From Chara braunii (lineage: Eukaryota > Streptophyta > Charophyceae > Charales > Characeae): 34,745 bases of DNA. Numbering within the stretch: position 1 is the first letter of the stretch; every line of letters begins with the position of its first letter. Below are positions 1 through 10,330 of the stretch, piece by piece. The DNA lies in the NCBI GenBank assembly GCA_003427395.1, contig BFEA01000398.1, positions 655,444 through 690,188 of the forward strand. Reading direction: 5' to 3'. The notes under the pieces were generated by a model that saw nothing but the letters and a program-made list of their open reading frames with translations, ran no database searches and was not told the DNA's origin. Made by a program: the position numbers and the translations under genes.

Positions 1-179
1 CTTCCCTCTCGTCTGGCACTGCGCCTGCTTGAGGTCTCATGTCAAGTTCATTTTTCTCTCATTCAATGCCCTCCGCCTCTTCTTAAGCTTTCATATTCAT
101 TCTCATGCAGTTTCTTCATGTGCGTTTCATGGCCATTTTGCTAGGCCTTTCTTAAATTCGAGTTTGGTCAATGTTTTTC

Positions 180-755
180 CATAGATCTCTTTCTAGCCTG
201 CCAGACCTTTCTCAACCCAGGCTCAATTACTTTTAAATACTCTCAAGCCCAAGCTTAGTCATTTCCACATATATTTCTCACATGCATTTTGTCAGGCTTT
301 TTTCAAGACCAGCTTAGTCACTTCCACATACATTTCTCACGGGTATCTTGCCAGACTTTTCTCAGGCCCAGCTTTGTTACTTCCACATGCATTTCTCACG
401 GGCCTATTGCCAGACTTTTCTCAGACCTAGCTTGGTCACCTCCTCGTACGTTTCTCACAGGCATCTTGCCAGACTTTTCTCAGGCCTAACTTAATCATTT
501 CCACATACATTTCTCACGGGCATATTGCCAGGCTTTTCTCAGGCCCAGCTTAGTCAATTCCTCATACATTTCTCAGGGCCATATTGCCAGACTTTTCTCA
601 GGCCCAGCTTAGTCACTTCCTCATACATTTCTCACGGGCATCTTGTCAGGCTTTTCTCAGACCTAGCTTAGTCATTTCCACATATATTTCTCATGGGCAT
701 CTTGTCAGATTTTTCTCAGGCCTAGCTTAGCTATTTCCTCATACATTTGTCTGTT
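180..755. repeat. 59-bp tandem repeat array (about 9 units)
   Basis: The motif ctcaggcccagcttagtca recurs with its start near 302, 361, 420, 479, 538, 597, 656 and 715, an exact 59-bp step; the units before 302 are more degenerate. Each unit also carries catttctcacgggcat and ttgccagacttttct. As 59 is not a multiple of 3, each unit shifts frame and both strands carry stops, so the array is not coding. It is a minisatellite, not CRISPR: there are no unique spacers between repeats. Confidence 0.9.
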
Positions 756-1809
756 GTCCCTTTCGCACGCTTTGTTCTTAGGAAGATGGCACACCTTTCC
801 CCCACTCAATCGCGACGTCCCTATCGCGCAACTGGTTCTCACTTGGAGGTACGCAGACCTTGCCTGCCAACTAAGTAGACGGATGTCGGCCCATCAGCCC
901 TTAAAGGAAGGGTGATCAGTCCTCCCCCTGCTGATAACTCACCTCATCATCTACTCTAGTCCGATGACCACTTCTTTGGAGATGGGCATCATCATTGAGG
1001 TACCTCCTCGCATCTGTGAGGCGGGTCCAGTCCACGCCTGCCAGGACCCCATCATACCATAAGTGGCTCCCTCGCGAATCGTTCCTCCCAAGTAGTAAGT
1101 TTTATGGATCCTGCCTCTTCCTTCTCAAAAGAGTTGGGGCTCTCTTATTAGTTTGCGAGTGCGGTTACGAAGACCTCGCTGTTAGTCTCCGGAACGGTTG
1201 TAATGCTCCAGCAGGGCGGTGTCAATGCACTGTGGTGGTGGCGGACTCCACCCGGTACCTCGTCCGACCTTCCCTGTGGACAGTGTTGCTTGACTTAGTG
1301 CGAGCAGCCTAGGTCCATCCCAAACGGTCAGGCCGCCCCTCAACGACGTGGCGTGTGGTTAGAGAGGGTCATCAAGACTTAGAAGAACAACTTTTTGGCC
1401 TATCTCGGCGCCGTGGACTTTTTAGGAACTCAACCCGAGGCACAATTTGAACCTTTCGGCTATAGCTCATTGTCGGAGCTGGTTCCGGATGTCGAGTATC
1501 GTGACCGATACCTTGATCCTTTAACCTGGTGCCCTACTTACGAGGGGCAGGTCACGCTTTGACATTTCCATACGGGATAGAGGCCCCGCGGTCACGGTGC
1601 ATACACCACTATTCCCCTTACTCTGAGGCCTGAGACTAGAAAAAAAAGCAAAATCATTCCAATGCTATTTCCATGTTTTTTCCAGTCCGTCGAGGGCCCC
1701 CTGATATGCAATGCAATTTGCAATCCTCAAGCAATTCCCAAATGCAAACTTCAAATCTTTCATGCTCAATCCATCTCACTCAGGCATGCAAGGGGACCCT
1801 AGTAACATT
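756..1809. other. No gene recognised
   Basis: About 1 kb without a supportable gene. Open frames here are short and show no family motif on either strand. A small inverted repeat (GTATCG tgac CGATAC) lies near 1,500. It is probably decayed retrotransposon or intergenic sequence. Confidence 0.5.
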
Positions 1810-1812
1810 TCT

Positions 1813-1968
1813 AAAAATGACCCTTATCAGGGGCTATTTTTTTCATTTCCGGTCAAACAACCTTATCAGGGCCATTCTTTTCAATCTCAATCGAACGACC
1901 TTGTCAGGGCCGTTCTTATTCATTTCAATCGAACGACCTTATTAAGGCCGTCTTTATTCATTTCAATG
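1813..1968. repeat. 38-bp tandem repeat (4 units)
   Basis: The motif ccttatcaggg or ccttgtcaggg starts at 1,822, 1,861, 1,899 and 1,937 (steps 39, 38, 38). The spacer carries ttcatttcaatcgaacga. The array is short and diverged. Open frames across it on the plus strand are by-products of the repeat. Confidence 0.85.
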
Positions 1969-3518
1969 TTAGCGCCTAAGGGGGTGGGCCTCGAGGACAC
2001 GGATTCCATATTTGTCTTTGGGTTTACCCGGTTTAGAAGGTGGCCATCTTTTACAGTTTTCTGAGTGCGATATCTTTCATCCTTTCTCAATACAACTCGT
2101 TGTTCCTAATAACCTCATGCATACATCCGACTTAGCGTCTAGTGCTCAGACCAAGGTTTTCTTCTTAAGGCAGCACTAGCCCACCCGGTCGTTCAACCAT
2201 AGTTCAAATACGGACTCTTCTGTCCTTTTCACTCTTGCTCACTCTCGACATGGCTCTGACTTGGTTGGATTAGGCTCCGGGGGAATGACATTTTTACGCT
2301 CCTCTGCCCATAGGTTCCTTGCCCATTTCTGAGAATCTTACCACAACTCGTTCACCCTCGAGCCAACACTTCATTTGGACGAGATACTTGCAATAGTTAT
2401 AAAACAAAATATAGCCCTCTCATAGTCCCATCAAGGTTGTTTCCTTCAGTCCTTATCCCAGTGTCTCGACTAGTACTGAACATCTCAAAATGACTCGCAC
2501 GAGAGGTAGCGATAGTGGTCCCCGTCAGCCTATTTTGCCTTTGTCAGTACATGAAGGACAACGCATAATCCGGACCACATCCAAAAATGACCTATACGAC
2601 CAATTCACCATCTTTTATTCTGCATACACCATATATACACAGTTTTCTCTTGACACGGTTCATCTTTCCTCATTGACCCCTCGTCCCTTGGCCCCTTCAA
2701 GCTCTTTTTGATCGCGAGGGTGCATCCCATCCTAGCTTACGGGCAAAAGAATCTATATTTTTCGTCCTACGGATACCTTAAGCGTTACATCATCGTGGAA
2801 AACAAATACTGTGACTGACTCGCCCTTCCCCATCTTTCTTCCGACCTTGATGGTCCAGATGTCATATTAACCCATTGATAAAACCACTGACTGCATAACT
2901 GCCCGAATCCCTCATCATACTTTGTGGCGTCCCCTTAAAGGTATCGAGCTCGGGTCCTTCTTTCCCTTCAGGTTTGACTTCCTCCGCCTCTTCTTGATAC
3001 CGATAGCTTGACGAGGGTCTCCCCAAACCTTTCGCTTTTCCTTTCCTTGTTCTCGACCATCCTCGCCCTCACAACCTCTTGTCCTCATATTGCATTCCTG
3101 ATCTTGGCATCCCTTTACTGATGAGGTCATGTCGTGTCTCCCTCTTTCCTTTCGCTTTCTCCTCCTAGGTTTACTTCCTCTCTTTCGCCCTCAACCTCAG
3201 ATCGAGTGTCTCTCCCCTTACCCTAGTTGAGTGGTGGGCGCATCCTACCAATATTTTTTTCTACCCGTCCGGTTATATGTGGACCCAAAATCATAATCCA
3301 TGGTCAAACTCCTCCCATGTTCCCTTGGGGCGCCCCTCGTGACTAACCCACTCCTATGTTTATCAGGTCAACCCATCCGCCTTCACTCTCAGCTTCCCCC
3401 TTTTCCAAATCTTTTAGTGGTTCCCATCATTCCTTCCTGCCTTCACGACGGAGTCAGCCCGATGTTGGCTCCCTTCCCCCGGTGGGTTCCCGATGAAGTT
3501 CGCTTACTTCCTGCTTCT
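1969..3518. other. No gene recognised; downstream flank of the left gag relic
   Basis: This stretch lies 3' (minus strand) of the gag-like ORF at 3,519-4,547, where protease and RT would be expected. I found no protease active-site motif, no YxDD motif and no integrase motif. Minus-strand frames at about 2,900-3,450 are lysine/arginine-rich and full of stops. The pol of the left relic is therefore missing from the window or too decayed to see. Confidence 0.45.
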
Positions 3519-4547
3519 TCATTGCTGAAATTCCAGGTTGTTTAATGTAGCTATAACGCGTCCCATTCCCCCATGCGAAGTCCAGTCAACCCTCTCTCCC
3601 TTAGGACCCAGGATATGCCCTTTGAAAGTCCTGGAACACCGCCTCCTTATGATGTCATGGTTAAGCTTCGAGCAATTCCTAGTGAAGTGTCCCAACGTAC
3701 CACAATATCGACATGATTCCTTGGTGGGATCCCATTGATTGGTCCGACGCTCGGATCTTGGAACGAGAGTTTCTCGGGGCGCCAATGCGGGTTGGGGTAC
3801 TTGGGCTTGCACCACCATAAGGATATCTCCTACCCTCTCTCTTTTAATGCTACTTCCTTCGTTTAGCCAATGCGACTCCTTCAAACCTCCTTTCGCTTCG
3901 TCTTTAGTTGTCACCCGGCGCTCAGATCCTTCGTTGTTCCTTCGACGACTCTCTCTTCTGACACACCTTCCTTGGTCGAGCCATGTTGTCAGTCTCTCCC
4001 TTAGGGTCTCTAGCTCACTATGATCTTTGTTTGTCAAGGATCGTTTCCTTGTCTGTTGGCCCGTTCCACGGTCCGCTCCTGGCTCCCTTACTCCTTCTGC
4101 CACCCCTACATCAGAGGGTTTGAATCTTCCTTTTACTCCCGCATTTTCGTTCGTTCCCAATCCACCAGGTTTCACACTCACGTGCTCTCTTCGCGTCTCA
4201 CCTCGTAGTTCATCCTCTCGTAACTCGTTGTCCTCTTCAACCTCGATGTCCTTTATCATTTCTTCAATTACTCCAACCTTGTAATCGGCTACCATCTGTT
4301 CCACTTCATTAAGCCTTCGTAGGGTATTCGCAACCTTCCTCTTTTTCGCCAAGCCGCCCTCCGAAGTTTGCGACTGTTCCATATTACCAACTATGACTGG
4401 CCTTATCCCTTGAGATTCTACGGGTTTTTTCTCGCCATGGCTCCCTTTCCCCAAAATCCCCCTCGCATCGTCTTTGGCCCCCTCGTTGTTGAACCTTCGA
4501 CCGACATTTATCCTGTCGTCTTGATCCCTTGGATTCCGACCATCCAT
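3519..4547 (-). CDS. Gag-like protein with zinc knuckle but no capsid core (342 aa, intact frame)
   Basis: This is an uninterrupted 342-codon frame. Residues ~70-105 form a charged, probably coiled-coil segment (NTLRRLNEVEQMVADYK) matching the N-terminal segment of the neighbouring gag at 7,289-6,924 (KKLTKIERRTVEYKAKLLEE). Near the C-terminus is a CCHC knuckle, CRYCGTLGHFTRNC, flanked by VVQAQV upstream and KLNHDIIRRRC and GERVDW downstream; all of these recur around the degenerate knuckle at 5,851-6,120. The capsid region that separates these parts in the neighbour is absent, replaced by a highly charged, low-complexity stretch. A CCHC knuckle normally binds nucleic acid in retroelement nucleocapsids. 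It reads as an internally deleted gag. Whether it is expressed is unknown, but the open frame is conspicuous among broken neighbours. Confidence 0.65.
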   Translation of the reverse strand: MDGRNPRDQDDRINVGRRFNNEGAKDDARGILGKGSHGEKKPVESQGIRPVIVGNMEQSQTSEGGLAKKRKVANTLRRLNEVEQMVADYKVGVIEEMIKDIEVEEDNELREDELRGETRREHVSVKPGGLGTNENAGVKGRFKPSDVGVAEGVREPGADRGTGQQTRKRSLTNKDHSELETLRERLTTWLDQGRCVRRESRRRNNEGSERRVTTKDEAKGGLKESHWLNEGSSIKRERVGDILMVVQAQVPQPALAPRETLVPRSERRTNQWDPTKESCRYCGTLGHFTRNCSKLNHDIIRRRCSRTFKGHILGPKGERVDWTSHGGMGRVIATLNNLEFQQ

Positions 4548-4549
4548 GT

Positions 4550-5035
4550 TATATGTTTGACCATGTTAATTTCTTCGGCCCTTACTGTTGTTTGTGACAT
4601 CCATAGCATATCAGACTTGCACGCCATACAACCGAAAAAAAGATAAACTTACTTTAGACTCTATCCCTCATAGTTTTCCTATTGCTATCAGCTTCCGAAA
4701 ACGTTCTCGTCTTCAAGTCAGCTTAATCCTTTTCTCGTCGAGGGTGTCCTCCCGCTTCCTTGTGCACCTTAGGGTTTTCCCTACCCTGTATGTTTTCTCG
4801 CCCTCTACCTGTCTTGTTGCTTTGATGGTCTCTCCTACCAGTTTCACAAGCAGGAAGGACAAGCAGAACCTCCTATTCCTCCATCTTCGAGTCCCCGTGT
4901 TTTGCCCAGCTCCGGTTTCCTGCCGATTGATACCTTCTTTCGACCTCGTTGAGGTTCTCCATCACATCTTGGCCCTTAAAATTTACGTACCCCTTCTGTT
5001 CCTTCGAAGCTCGCCGAAACACCGTTCTGGTGGTT
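4550..5035 (-). pseudogene. Decayed coding remnant between protease relic and second gag
   Basis: Minus-strand frames here are lysine/arginine/glutamate-rich (for example RASKEQKGYVNFKGQDVMEN), with a stop or frame change every 40-60 codons. It could be the end of the protease region or the N-terminal leader of the gag at 4,547. No domain is recognisable. Confidence 0.35.
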
Positions 5036-5039
5036 CCTA

Positions 5040-5402
5040 CTACAAATGTACCCGCGATACGTTCCCCGTTACTTCCTTGTTAACCACACAGCCGGTAACT
5101 GTCGTGAAGTCTCTCCTTATACGTGTGATTTTCGTACCTCCCTCTACTAGGGCGTCTGTGTGATGCGTCCCGACCTGCACTTTTAGCTTTCCTACGGGCA
5201 GCGCATGGAAACTAAGTTTCGTCCCGGGTGGAGCCCTCGTGACTTCCCCGCCTTCACGGTCTGGTAAGCTCAAATGGATGTCCGCGAAAGTCTTTTCTAG
5301 ATCCTTCAAATTTCCAGGACTCCTTTGAAGGTTAGCGACTTTTTGCAAAGTTTCCTCCTCCTTTTCCTCTTCCTGCGATTCTGAATTTTCGTCTTCCTCC
5401 AC
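5040..5402 (-). pseudogene. Retropepsin-like protease relic of the left Ty3/gypsy element
   Basis: The minus-strand frame (120 codons) opens with an acidic glutamate-rich run (EEDENSESQEEEKEEE). It ends with LKVQVGTHHTDALVEGG followed by TKITRI, which has the layout of a retropepsin active-site strand: a beta-strand, then D-S/T-G, then xxxTxI. In place of the catalytic Asp-Ser/Thr-Gly it reads Glu-Gly-Gly, so the enzyme would be dead. The comparable position in the right element reads LVDSRAEMIL. It lies downstream of the gag knuckle at 5,851-6,120, the expected gag-protease order. No flap or ILG motif follows before the frame ends in two consecutive TAG stops. Confidence 0.55.
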
Positions 5403-5791
5403 TCAACGACGAGTCAATAGTTGTTTAAGCCCTTTGAGCAGTCTGGGGCTTGCTTGCAACATGGTCTAAAAGGATACTGATACCATGGTTCCTCATAACT
5501 TGCTAAGAGCGTCGTTGATTTCTGGCATGGTTATATCTGAACTTTCTCTTTGTAGCGGTTACCTTGTCCGTAAAACCCTCTTCCCTAGGTTTTCCATAAA
5601 CTTTCTCTGGTTCCCCGGTTTCAGGCTTCGCCTAGGCCGCAGTGCCTCCAGCAACCTCCTCCATCACTGTGTCACGGATAATTCTTCTTCCGGTCGTTCC
5701 TAGTCGAGTAGTCGCGTTCACCCTGTGTAGGATAAAGTTGGCATGTGCCCCACGCCCTCAGAGTGGATCCCATATGATATCGGTCACCGAC

Positions 5792-6120
5792 TCAGCTTCT
5801 ACCGCTGTTATCTCTAACCCATTGAGGACGATAACGGCGCGCCGCATCCCTCAAGGCGAGTTCCAATTTACTCGTTCTCCTCGAGGTCCAAATATTTCCC
5901 CTTTTAGTGATCTGGTGCATCTCATTTTTATAATATCGTAGTTGAGCTTTGGGTAAGCTCGCACATAATGTCCAATTGCGGTGCAGTATCTGCAATGCTC
6001 ATTAGCGGGATCTCTCCGACTGAATCCTCGGTTGGTTACTCGTGCTGGGACTACGGCTTCTTGGGGAGGGAGGGAGGTTCGGGATACTTGCGCCTGCATT
6101 ACCATTAGCCCGTTCTCCAC
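5792..6120 (-). pseudogene. Gag C-terminal zinc-knuckle region, degenerate (left element)
   Basis: The frame from 6,120 contains MVMQAQV, then EHCRYCTAIGHYVRAYP, KLNYDIIKMRC and GERVNW. This aligns with the intact knuckle of the ORF at 3,519-4,547. The pattern is C-x2-C-x4-H-x4-Y: the fourth zinc ligand is Tyr instead of Cys, so zinc binding is probably lost. It is out of frame with the capsid part at 6,126-6,908, implying a frameshift near 6,120. A following GMRRAVIVLNGLE segment matches GMGRVIATLNNLE of the other copy. The overlapping frame 5,792-5,995 is a shadow. Confidence 0.7.
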
Positions 6121-6125
6121 CCTCT

Positions 6126-7289
6126 CTATCTATTGTCAACTCCATGCACGCGCTCGTGTAGGCTCCCGGTCCCCCTTTTTACCTTGTCTTCCGTCTTGTC
6201 GATCAGATCTATGACGTCTCCTTCCTTAAGCAAGGCCAACGTCTCGGTCACTACCGTTTTCTCGGCAAGGTCTGTTACCGTACTGAAATCAACATCCCTG
6301 GTGTTCACAAATTTGCTCGTCTGCTGGTAAGCTGACAGAATCTTGTCCTTATCGAACTCGGAGAACTGCCTGAGGAAATACTTGCTCATTATTCGGTCCA
6401 TTACCCTAGGGATCCTTAGCGTCACTAGGGTAAACTATCTAAGGAAGTCATTGTACGCGGCGAAGTTCTTCCTTTGTACTGCCGCTAATTTGACTTTTGT
6501 TGCCATCTTCTCAGCCGCCAGATACTTTCTCATCATCACGTCCCGGGCCTCCTTCCAGGATCCGTTGGTCGCAATGATAGTCATTATGTCCTTCCCTAGG
6601 TTGAACGACACATGCTGCCCTAAGAGCTCTATCTTTTCTTCCTCGCTCTACCTTAGTAGTGTTGCCAAATTTTCGTAGTCTATCAAGAATTTTGTGATAT
6701 TAGCCCCGTCGAATGTCAACTTCTTCTTGGCGTCGGTCAAGTATCCCTGATTTTTATTTAGCGCCCGTGTGAGGGAAAATACCATTTTCTTAATCCCCCC
6801 TTCGGTTCCTCCTGTTCCATCGGTGGTGCCGGAGCCTTGTTCTTCCTTACCGGTTTCTGCTCCTTCTTTGAGCTTTGTCGTCCCTTCCGGGTTGAACCAG
6901 CCTAACACCCCTTCTCTTAATCTTCAAAGTCCTTCGCATCCTCTTGCGATTATGGGCAAGCCCGCGAGTCGGCTCGCCCCCCTATCTATGGCCATCAAGT
7001 TAGTAACTTTCTTCGCCTTCCTTCTTGGGGACTCTGTTCTCTCCTTTCCTTTCTTGGTTGGCGTCTCCCTATGCTCCCCAATCTTGTCCTTTCTCCTTTT
7101 TATAGTATTGTCTTGACCCCCCCACCCCTTGTTTGTTCCTTGATCTTCCATCAGCCTTTCTCCGGCGAAGTCTCCCTCGCCTTCATTCATCATCTCCTCC
7201 AGGAGTTTTGCTTTATACTCCACCGTTCTCCTTTCTATCTTGGTTAGTTTCTTCCGGGTGTCCGTTAGCCTTACGTTCTTTGATAGCAC
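6126..7289 (-). pseudogene. Gag matrix/capsid region of the left Ty3/gypsy relic
   Basis: A single minus-strand frame runs 388 codons from 7,289 to 6,126 with only three stops (near 6,924, 6,648 and 6,437). The N-terminal ~45 residues are a charged coiled coil (TDTRKKLTKIERRTVEYKAK). The capsid-like core starts near 6,715 with LTFDGANITKFLIDYENL and continues through GSWKEARDVMMRKYLAAEK to a helical C-terminal part (SKYFLRQFSEFDKDKILSAY). It aligns with the right element's capsid (FRGPQVNDFLDEYELF, then TTWKEVKETLKKEF). The stop at 6,648 falls opposite a Trp in that copy, consistent with TGG to TAG. Gag would form the virus-like particle. Lysine-rich sequence continues upstream to about 7,600 without a clear start. 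Confidence 0.75.
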
Positions 7290-7299
7290 GCCCTCAGAT

Positions 7300-7660
7300 G
7301 TTCGTGGCGCCGGACTGTCTTTGTTCTTATCCCCCCTAGTTTCCTAAGTTCCTCGTTTGCTCCCTCCGGGTTTTCCTGAGTTTTCCCTGGTTATCACTTT
7401 CTTTCTTCCTTCCTTAGTACCTTCTGGATTTGTCGATTTTCGATCGCTCACGGACCCCTCGTTCTGCTCTACGTCCTTCTCTGTGCCCTGACTCCCCGCA
7501 CACCCTTAGATGGGGTAGGACTTCGGCCACTACCCCTCGCAGATCGCTATCCTTGCTTTTGTTTCTATCATTCCATAGCTAGAATTCACCTGTGCCACCT
7601 TCCCCGGCATTTTTCTCACACCGGTTCCTCGGGCCATTTTGTTCATCAGATTCCTCGAAT
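7300..7660 (-). other. Charged linker between leader modules and gag; no clear gene
   Basis: Minus-strand frames are rich in Lys, Arg and Glu but broken by many stops. The position is between the last A/B module and the gag coiled coil. It may be the decayed N-terminal extension of gag. Confidence 0.35.
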
Positions 7661-7663
7661 AGG

Positions 7664-8330
7664 CTAGCCACCCCCGCAAGGTAGTTTTTCCCCCATTCCT
7701 ATTTCTCTTATAATTATCGGCTCATATTCTTCAAAAGCCAAGAGTGGCGCCCCAAATATTAGAATCTCGATGAGTTCTAGTAATTCACGGGCCCGATTTC
7801 CCCAAAACGGCCCGTGTCTTACCGACACATCATAAAACATTCTTGTTGTTTGTGGCTGGAAATGGTGAATCCATGTTAGGGTCGAGTTCACCAATTCTCT
7901 TGCCCTTGAGAGGCTCCAGAATACCAAATCTATCATAAAGCGGGGTACTCGGCACCGCAACCCTGCCGTTGAGGCTCTAAACTCTCGCCATCCTCCTACT
8001 TCCACCCGGGTTCTTCGCCCCACATTTCTCCTCCCCCGAACTTCCTGGCCTATCCGGTTTAATGCCCTGGCTGCCCTCCGAAAGATTGACAGCAGCCCAT
8101 GCCCTAGTGCCATCTCGGTCCCTAGCATGTGTCATCCAATCTCAGGCAAATACATGGTCCCGGTCACCCTCAGGTCAGTGTATAAGTTGTCTTCTGGCCC
8201 CCTATTGAACCTCATGCCACTCCACAGGCATTCCACCAACATGAAGGTTTGGTCCCTCCCCAAGGTCACAGCTCTCCATTCCGTGTCAATCCCTCAGACC
8301 TCGTAGCTCACCGGGAGCGACACCTCCCAT
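7664..8330 (-). pseudogene. Leader module 3 of the left element (unrecognised A/B domain family)
   Basis: The frame from about 8,325 shows WRAVTLGRDQTFMLVECLW, then LYTDLRVTGTMYLPEIG, a TGA stop at 8,132-8,134, and then an open frame of 154 codons to 7,664. That frame includes EVGGWREF, CRVPRFMIDL, FYDVSVRHGPFWGNRARELL and ELIEIL. The same succession occurs in modules 1 and 2: a YLLxxGW-type segment, then GGWxEF, PRF, and GPF with ELLxIL. The TGA sits exactly where module 2 has Trp (EEGW). I do not recognise the family. The predicted mix of alternating hydrophobic strands and one amphipathic helix suggests a small folded domain. It lies directly upstream of gag. Confidence 0.6.
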
Positions 8331-8538
8331 CAGTTACTACTTTTCGTGGGTGATCGAGGATGCGTGGGTCATCACGACGTTCAGGTGCGTCTCATCGCCA
8401 TTGCCGGTTGGTGGGTTCCTGCATGGTTCAGACAGAAAGCGGATTCCTCTTATTACATCCGCCCTCCTAGACATTGCTAGCTATCCTCCTGCCCTATCAC
8501 TCCATCTTTTCTGTCACCCTTGTTTTTTCCTTTCCTCT

Positions 8539-9416
8539 CTATTGGCCTGCCTCCTCCTCCGGTAGCTCGAACAAACGATGAACATCGTCTAGGTAGGTCA
8601 TTCCGCGACTTACTTCGCGCCTAATGACTCTCCACATGGTTTCATAATTTATTAGCGGAATTCTTGATCTAGTAGTCACAGCCGCTCTTAATATGCGTAG
8701 TACTTCGTACCCTTGTTCGTCCTGAAAGGGCCCCATCTCCAAGAAGGCCCGATACTATTCTTGATACACTGATGTTTCTTCAAAGCTTAGCCTAGTCAGT
8801 ACCGCTACTGCCCGCTCAACTCGTTCTACACCTCTCATTCGCCTTAGTAGGAAGGGCGGCGGGCTCAACCGTACAATTTCGTTAGGCAGGTTAAAGGTTC
8901 CTGCCATGACGGTTCCTACTCCGGCTGTTACGTCGTCCCGTTCCAGATCTGCGAACTGGAACCCCTCTCGCCAGGTTATCTGTCAAGCCCCTCAAACATT
9001 TGTACGGGGTTTCCTCCGGATGCAAAGGTGATTCCAAAGGTGCGCCACCCCTCTTCTAAAAGGTACAGCGAACCCGTGGCATGTACGCATCCTAGAAGAC
9101 CCAAGTTCACGCCCTCAAATTCCCTTCTTGCACGCCATTCCAATTTCACTATTAGGTACACCGTATCTTCCACCAACTCTATTCCAACCGAGTCCATTAC
9201 CGGGTTGCTCACCCCGTTCCTTGCCGACACACTTATCTCTACCCTGCCATCTACCCTGTTGGGTGGCAAGATCTTTCGAGGCCTATTTTCCCACGGCATC
9301 ATTCTCCGAGCCATTCTGTGGTATCTTTCTCCGCGCTTCCCTCCAACCGGCCGTTGCATCCATCGAAAAAAATTCTCGTTTTCCTGGTTTAGTCTTTTCT
9401 TTTCATTCGGCGGCAC
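8539..9416 (-). pseudogene. Leader module 2 of the left element (unrecognised A/B domain family)
   Basis: The first part (9,416-8,976) carries DSVGIELVEDTVYLIVKLEW, then HATGSLYLLEEGWRTFGITF and SGGNPVQMFEGLDR. The second part (about 8,980-8,539) carries ITWREGFQFADLERDD, LSPPPFLLRRM, a TAG stop near 8,755, then YRAFLEMGPFQDEQGYEVLR and PLINYETMWRVIRREV. The segment HATGSLYLLEEGW with its follow-on pairs with EALGTIYLLRRG in module 1 and RVTGTMYLPEIG in module 3. The EMGPF motif lies ~955 bp from its counterpart in module 1 and ~923 bp from that in module 3. The two parts are in different frames, so at least one frameshift has occurred. Function unknown. Confidence 0.6.
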
Positions 9417-9514
9417 CGTTCTCCCGCCTAATGTACTTCAGTTCCCGACATTGTCCCTGCTTCATACATATTATAATCCCGTCCCCCCCTTTTGGTTACA
9501 CGCTAGTCTTTCGG

Positions 9515-10330
9515 CTATACCGATAGTACTTCAAATAATAGGAACACATTTCCTATATATGAGGGGGTCCCTGCCACCTCGCGGCGAAGTATCGCATCCT
9601 CGGCCGTATCGCCCACCTCGAGTCGGTCTTCCTTAAAAATTTTCAGGATGTCGACGACCTCTTTTGCACTATCCCCGTGGAGCGGTCCCATTTCCAATGA
9701 AATCTCGTAGCAAGCGTCGATTAGCCATGAAAAATCCAAGTTTACTTCATCTAAGGTTTTTGTCACCGCGAGGATGTGTTCGTATCCTCCAAACTAGTCT
9801 GCTATGAAACGCGGCACCCAGGCCTGAGCTATCTCGCACGACAGCCTGAATTCTTCCCACCCACCTATCGCAACGCTAATACTTATGTCATCCCACCCTT
9901 TATTGGCGAACTCGTAGCCCATATTTCGAGTCCGTCGATCGACCCCTCCTAAGATCCAGATTGGGTCTTGCCCAGATGCCAGCGTTACGCAGAACAGATG
10001 TCACCCCCTTCTTAATAAGTATATCGTACCGAGGGCTTCTACACTTCCCTCAGCTATGTCGTCTCATCCTTCTTCCTCTCGCAACGGGTTCCATACTCTT
10101 TCTATCCATAGAAACGATAGTTCTGATGCGATCGCTTCCCCTACCCAATCACAAGTCGCTCCTCTCCATTCATTTCTTGTTGGTAGGGTCATCTCTACCC
10201 CTGCCTCGAACTATCTTGGCTCCCACCCCCTAAGCATCTGGTTGTTTAAGAGTTGTTCCCTAGCCAAACTGGTACGGCTAGGCGTCATCCTTAGGCCATG
10301 CACCATTTTCCTAAAATCAACAGCCCTATG
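9515..10330 (-). pseudogene. Leader module 1 of the left element (unrecognised A/B domain family)
   Basis: Reading from about 10,330: a degenerate N-terminal part with three stops, then EALGTIYLLRRG, a TGA at 10,001-10,003 (module 2 has Trp there), CVTLASGQDPIWILGGVDR, YEFANKGWDDISISVAIGGW, EEFRLSCEIAQAWVPRFIAD, a TAG, and TLDEVNLDFSWLIDACYEIS followed by LEMGPLHGDSAKEVVDILK. The GGW-EF, VPRF and EMGP landmarks match modules 2 and 3 in order and spacing. The repetition shows that the module was duplicated within the element or its ancestor. No enzyme motif is visible. Confidence 0.6.

Noticed and set aside
180-755. 59-bp regular repeat as a CRISPR array
   Set aside because: Units are contiguous and diverged along their whole length; there are no invariant repeats separated by unique spacers, and the context is eukaryotic.
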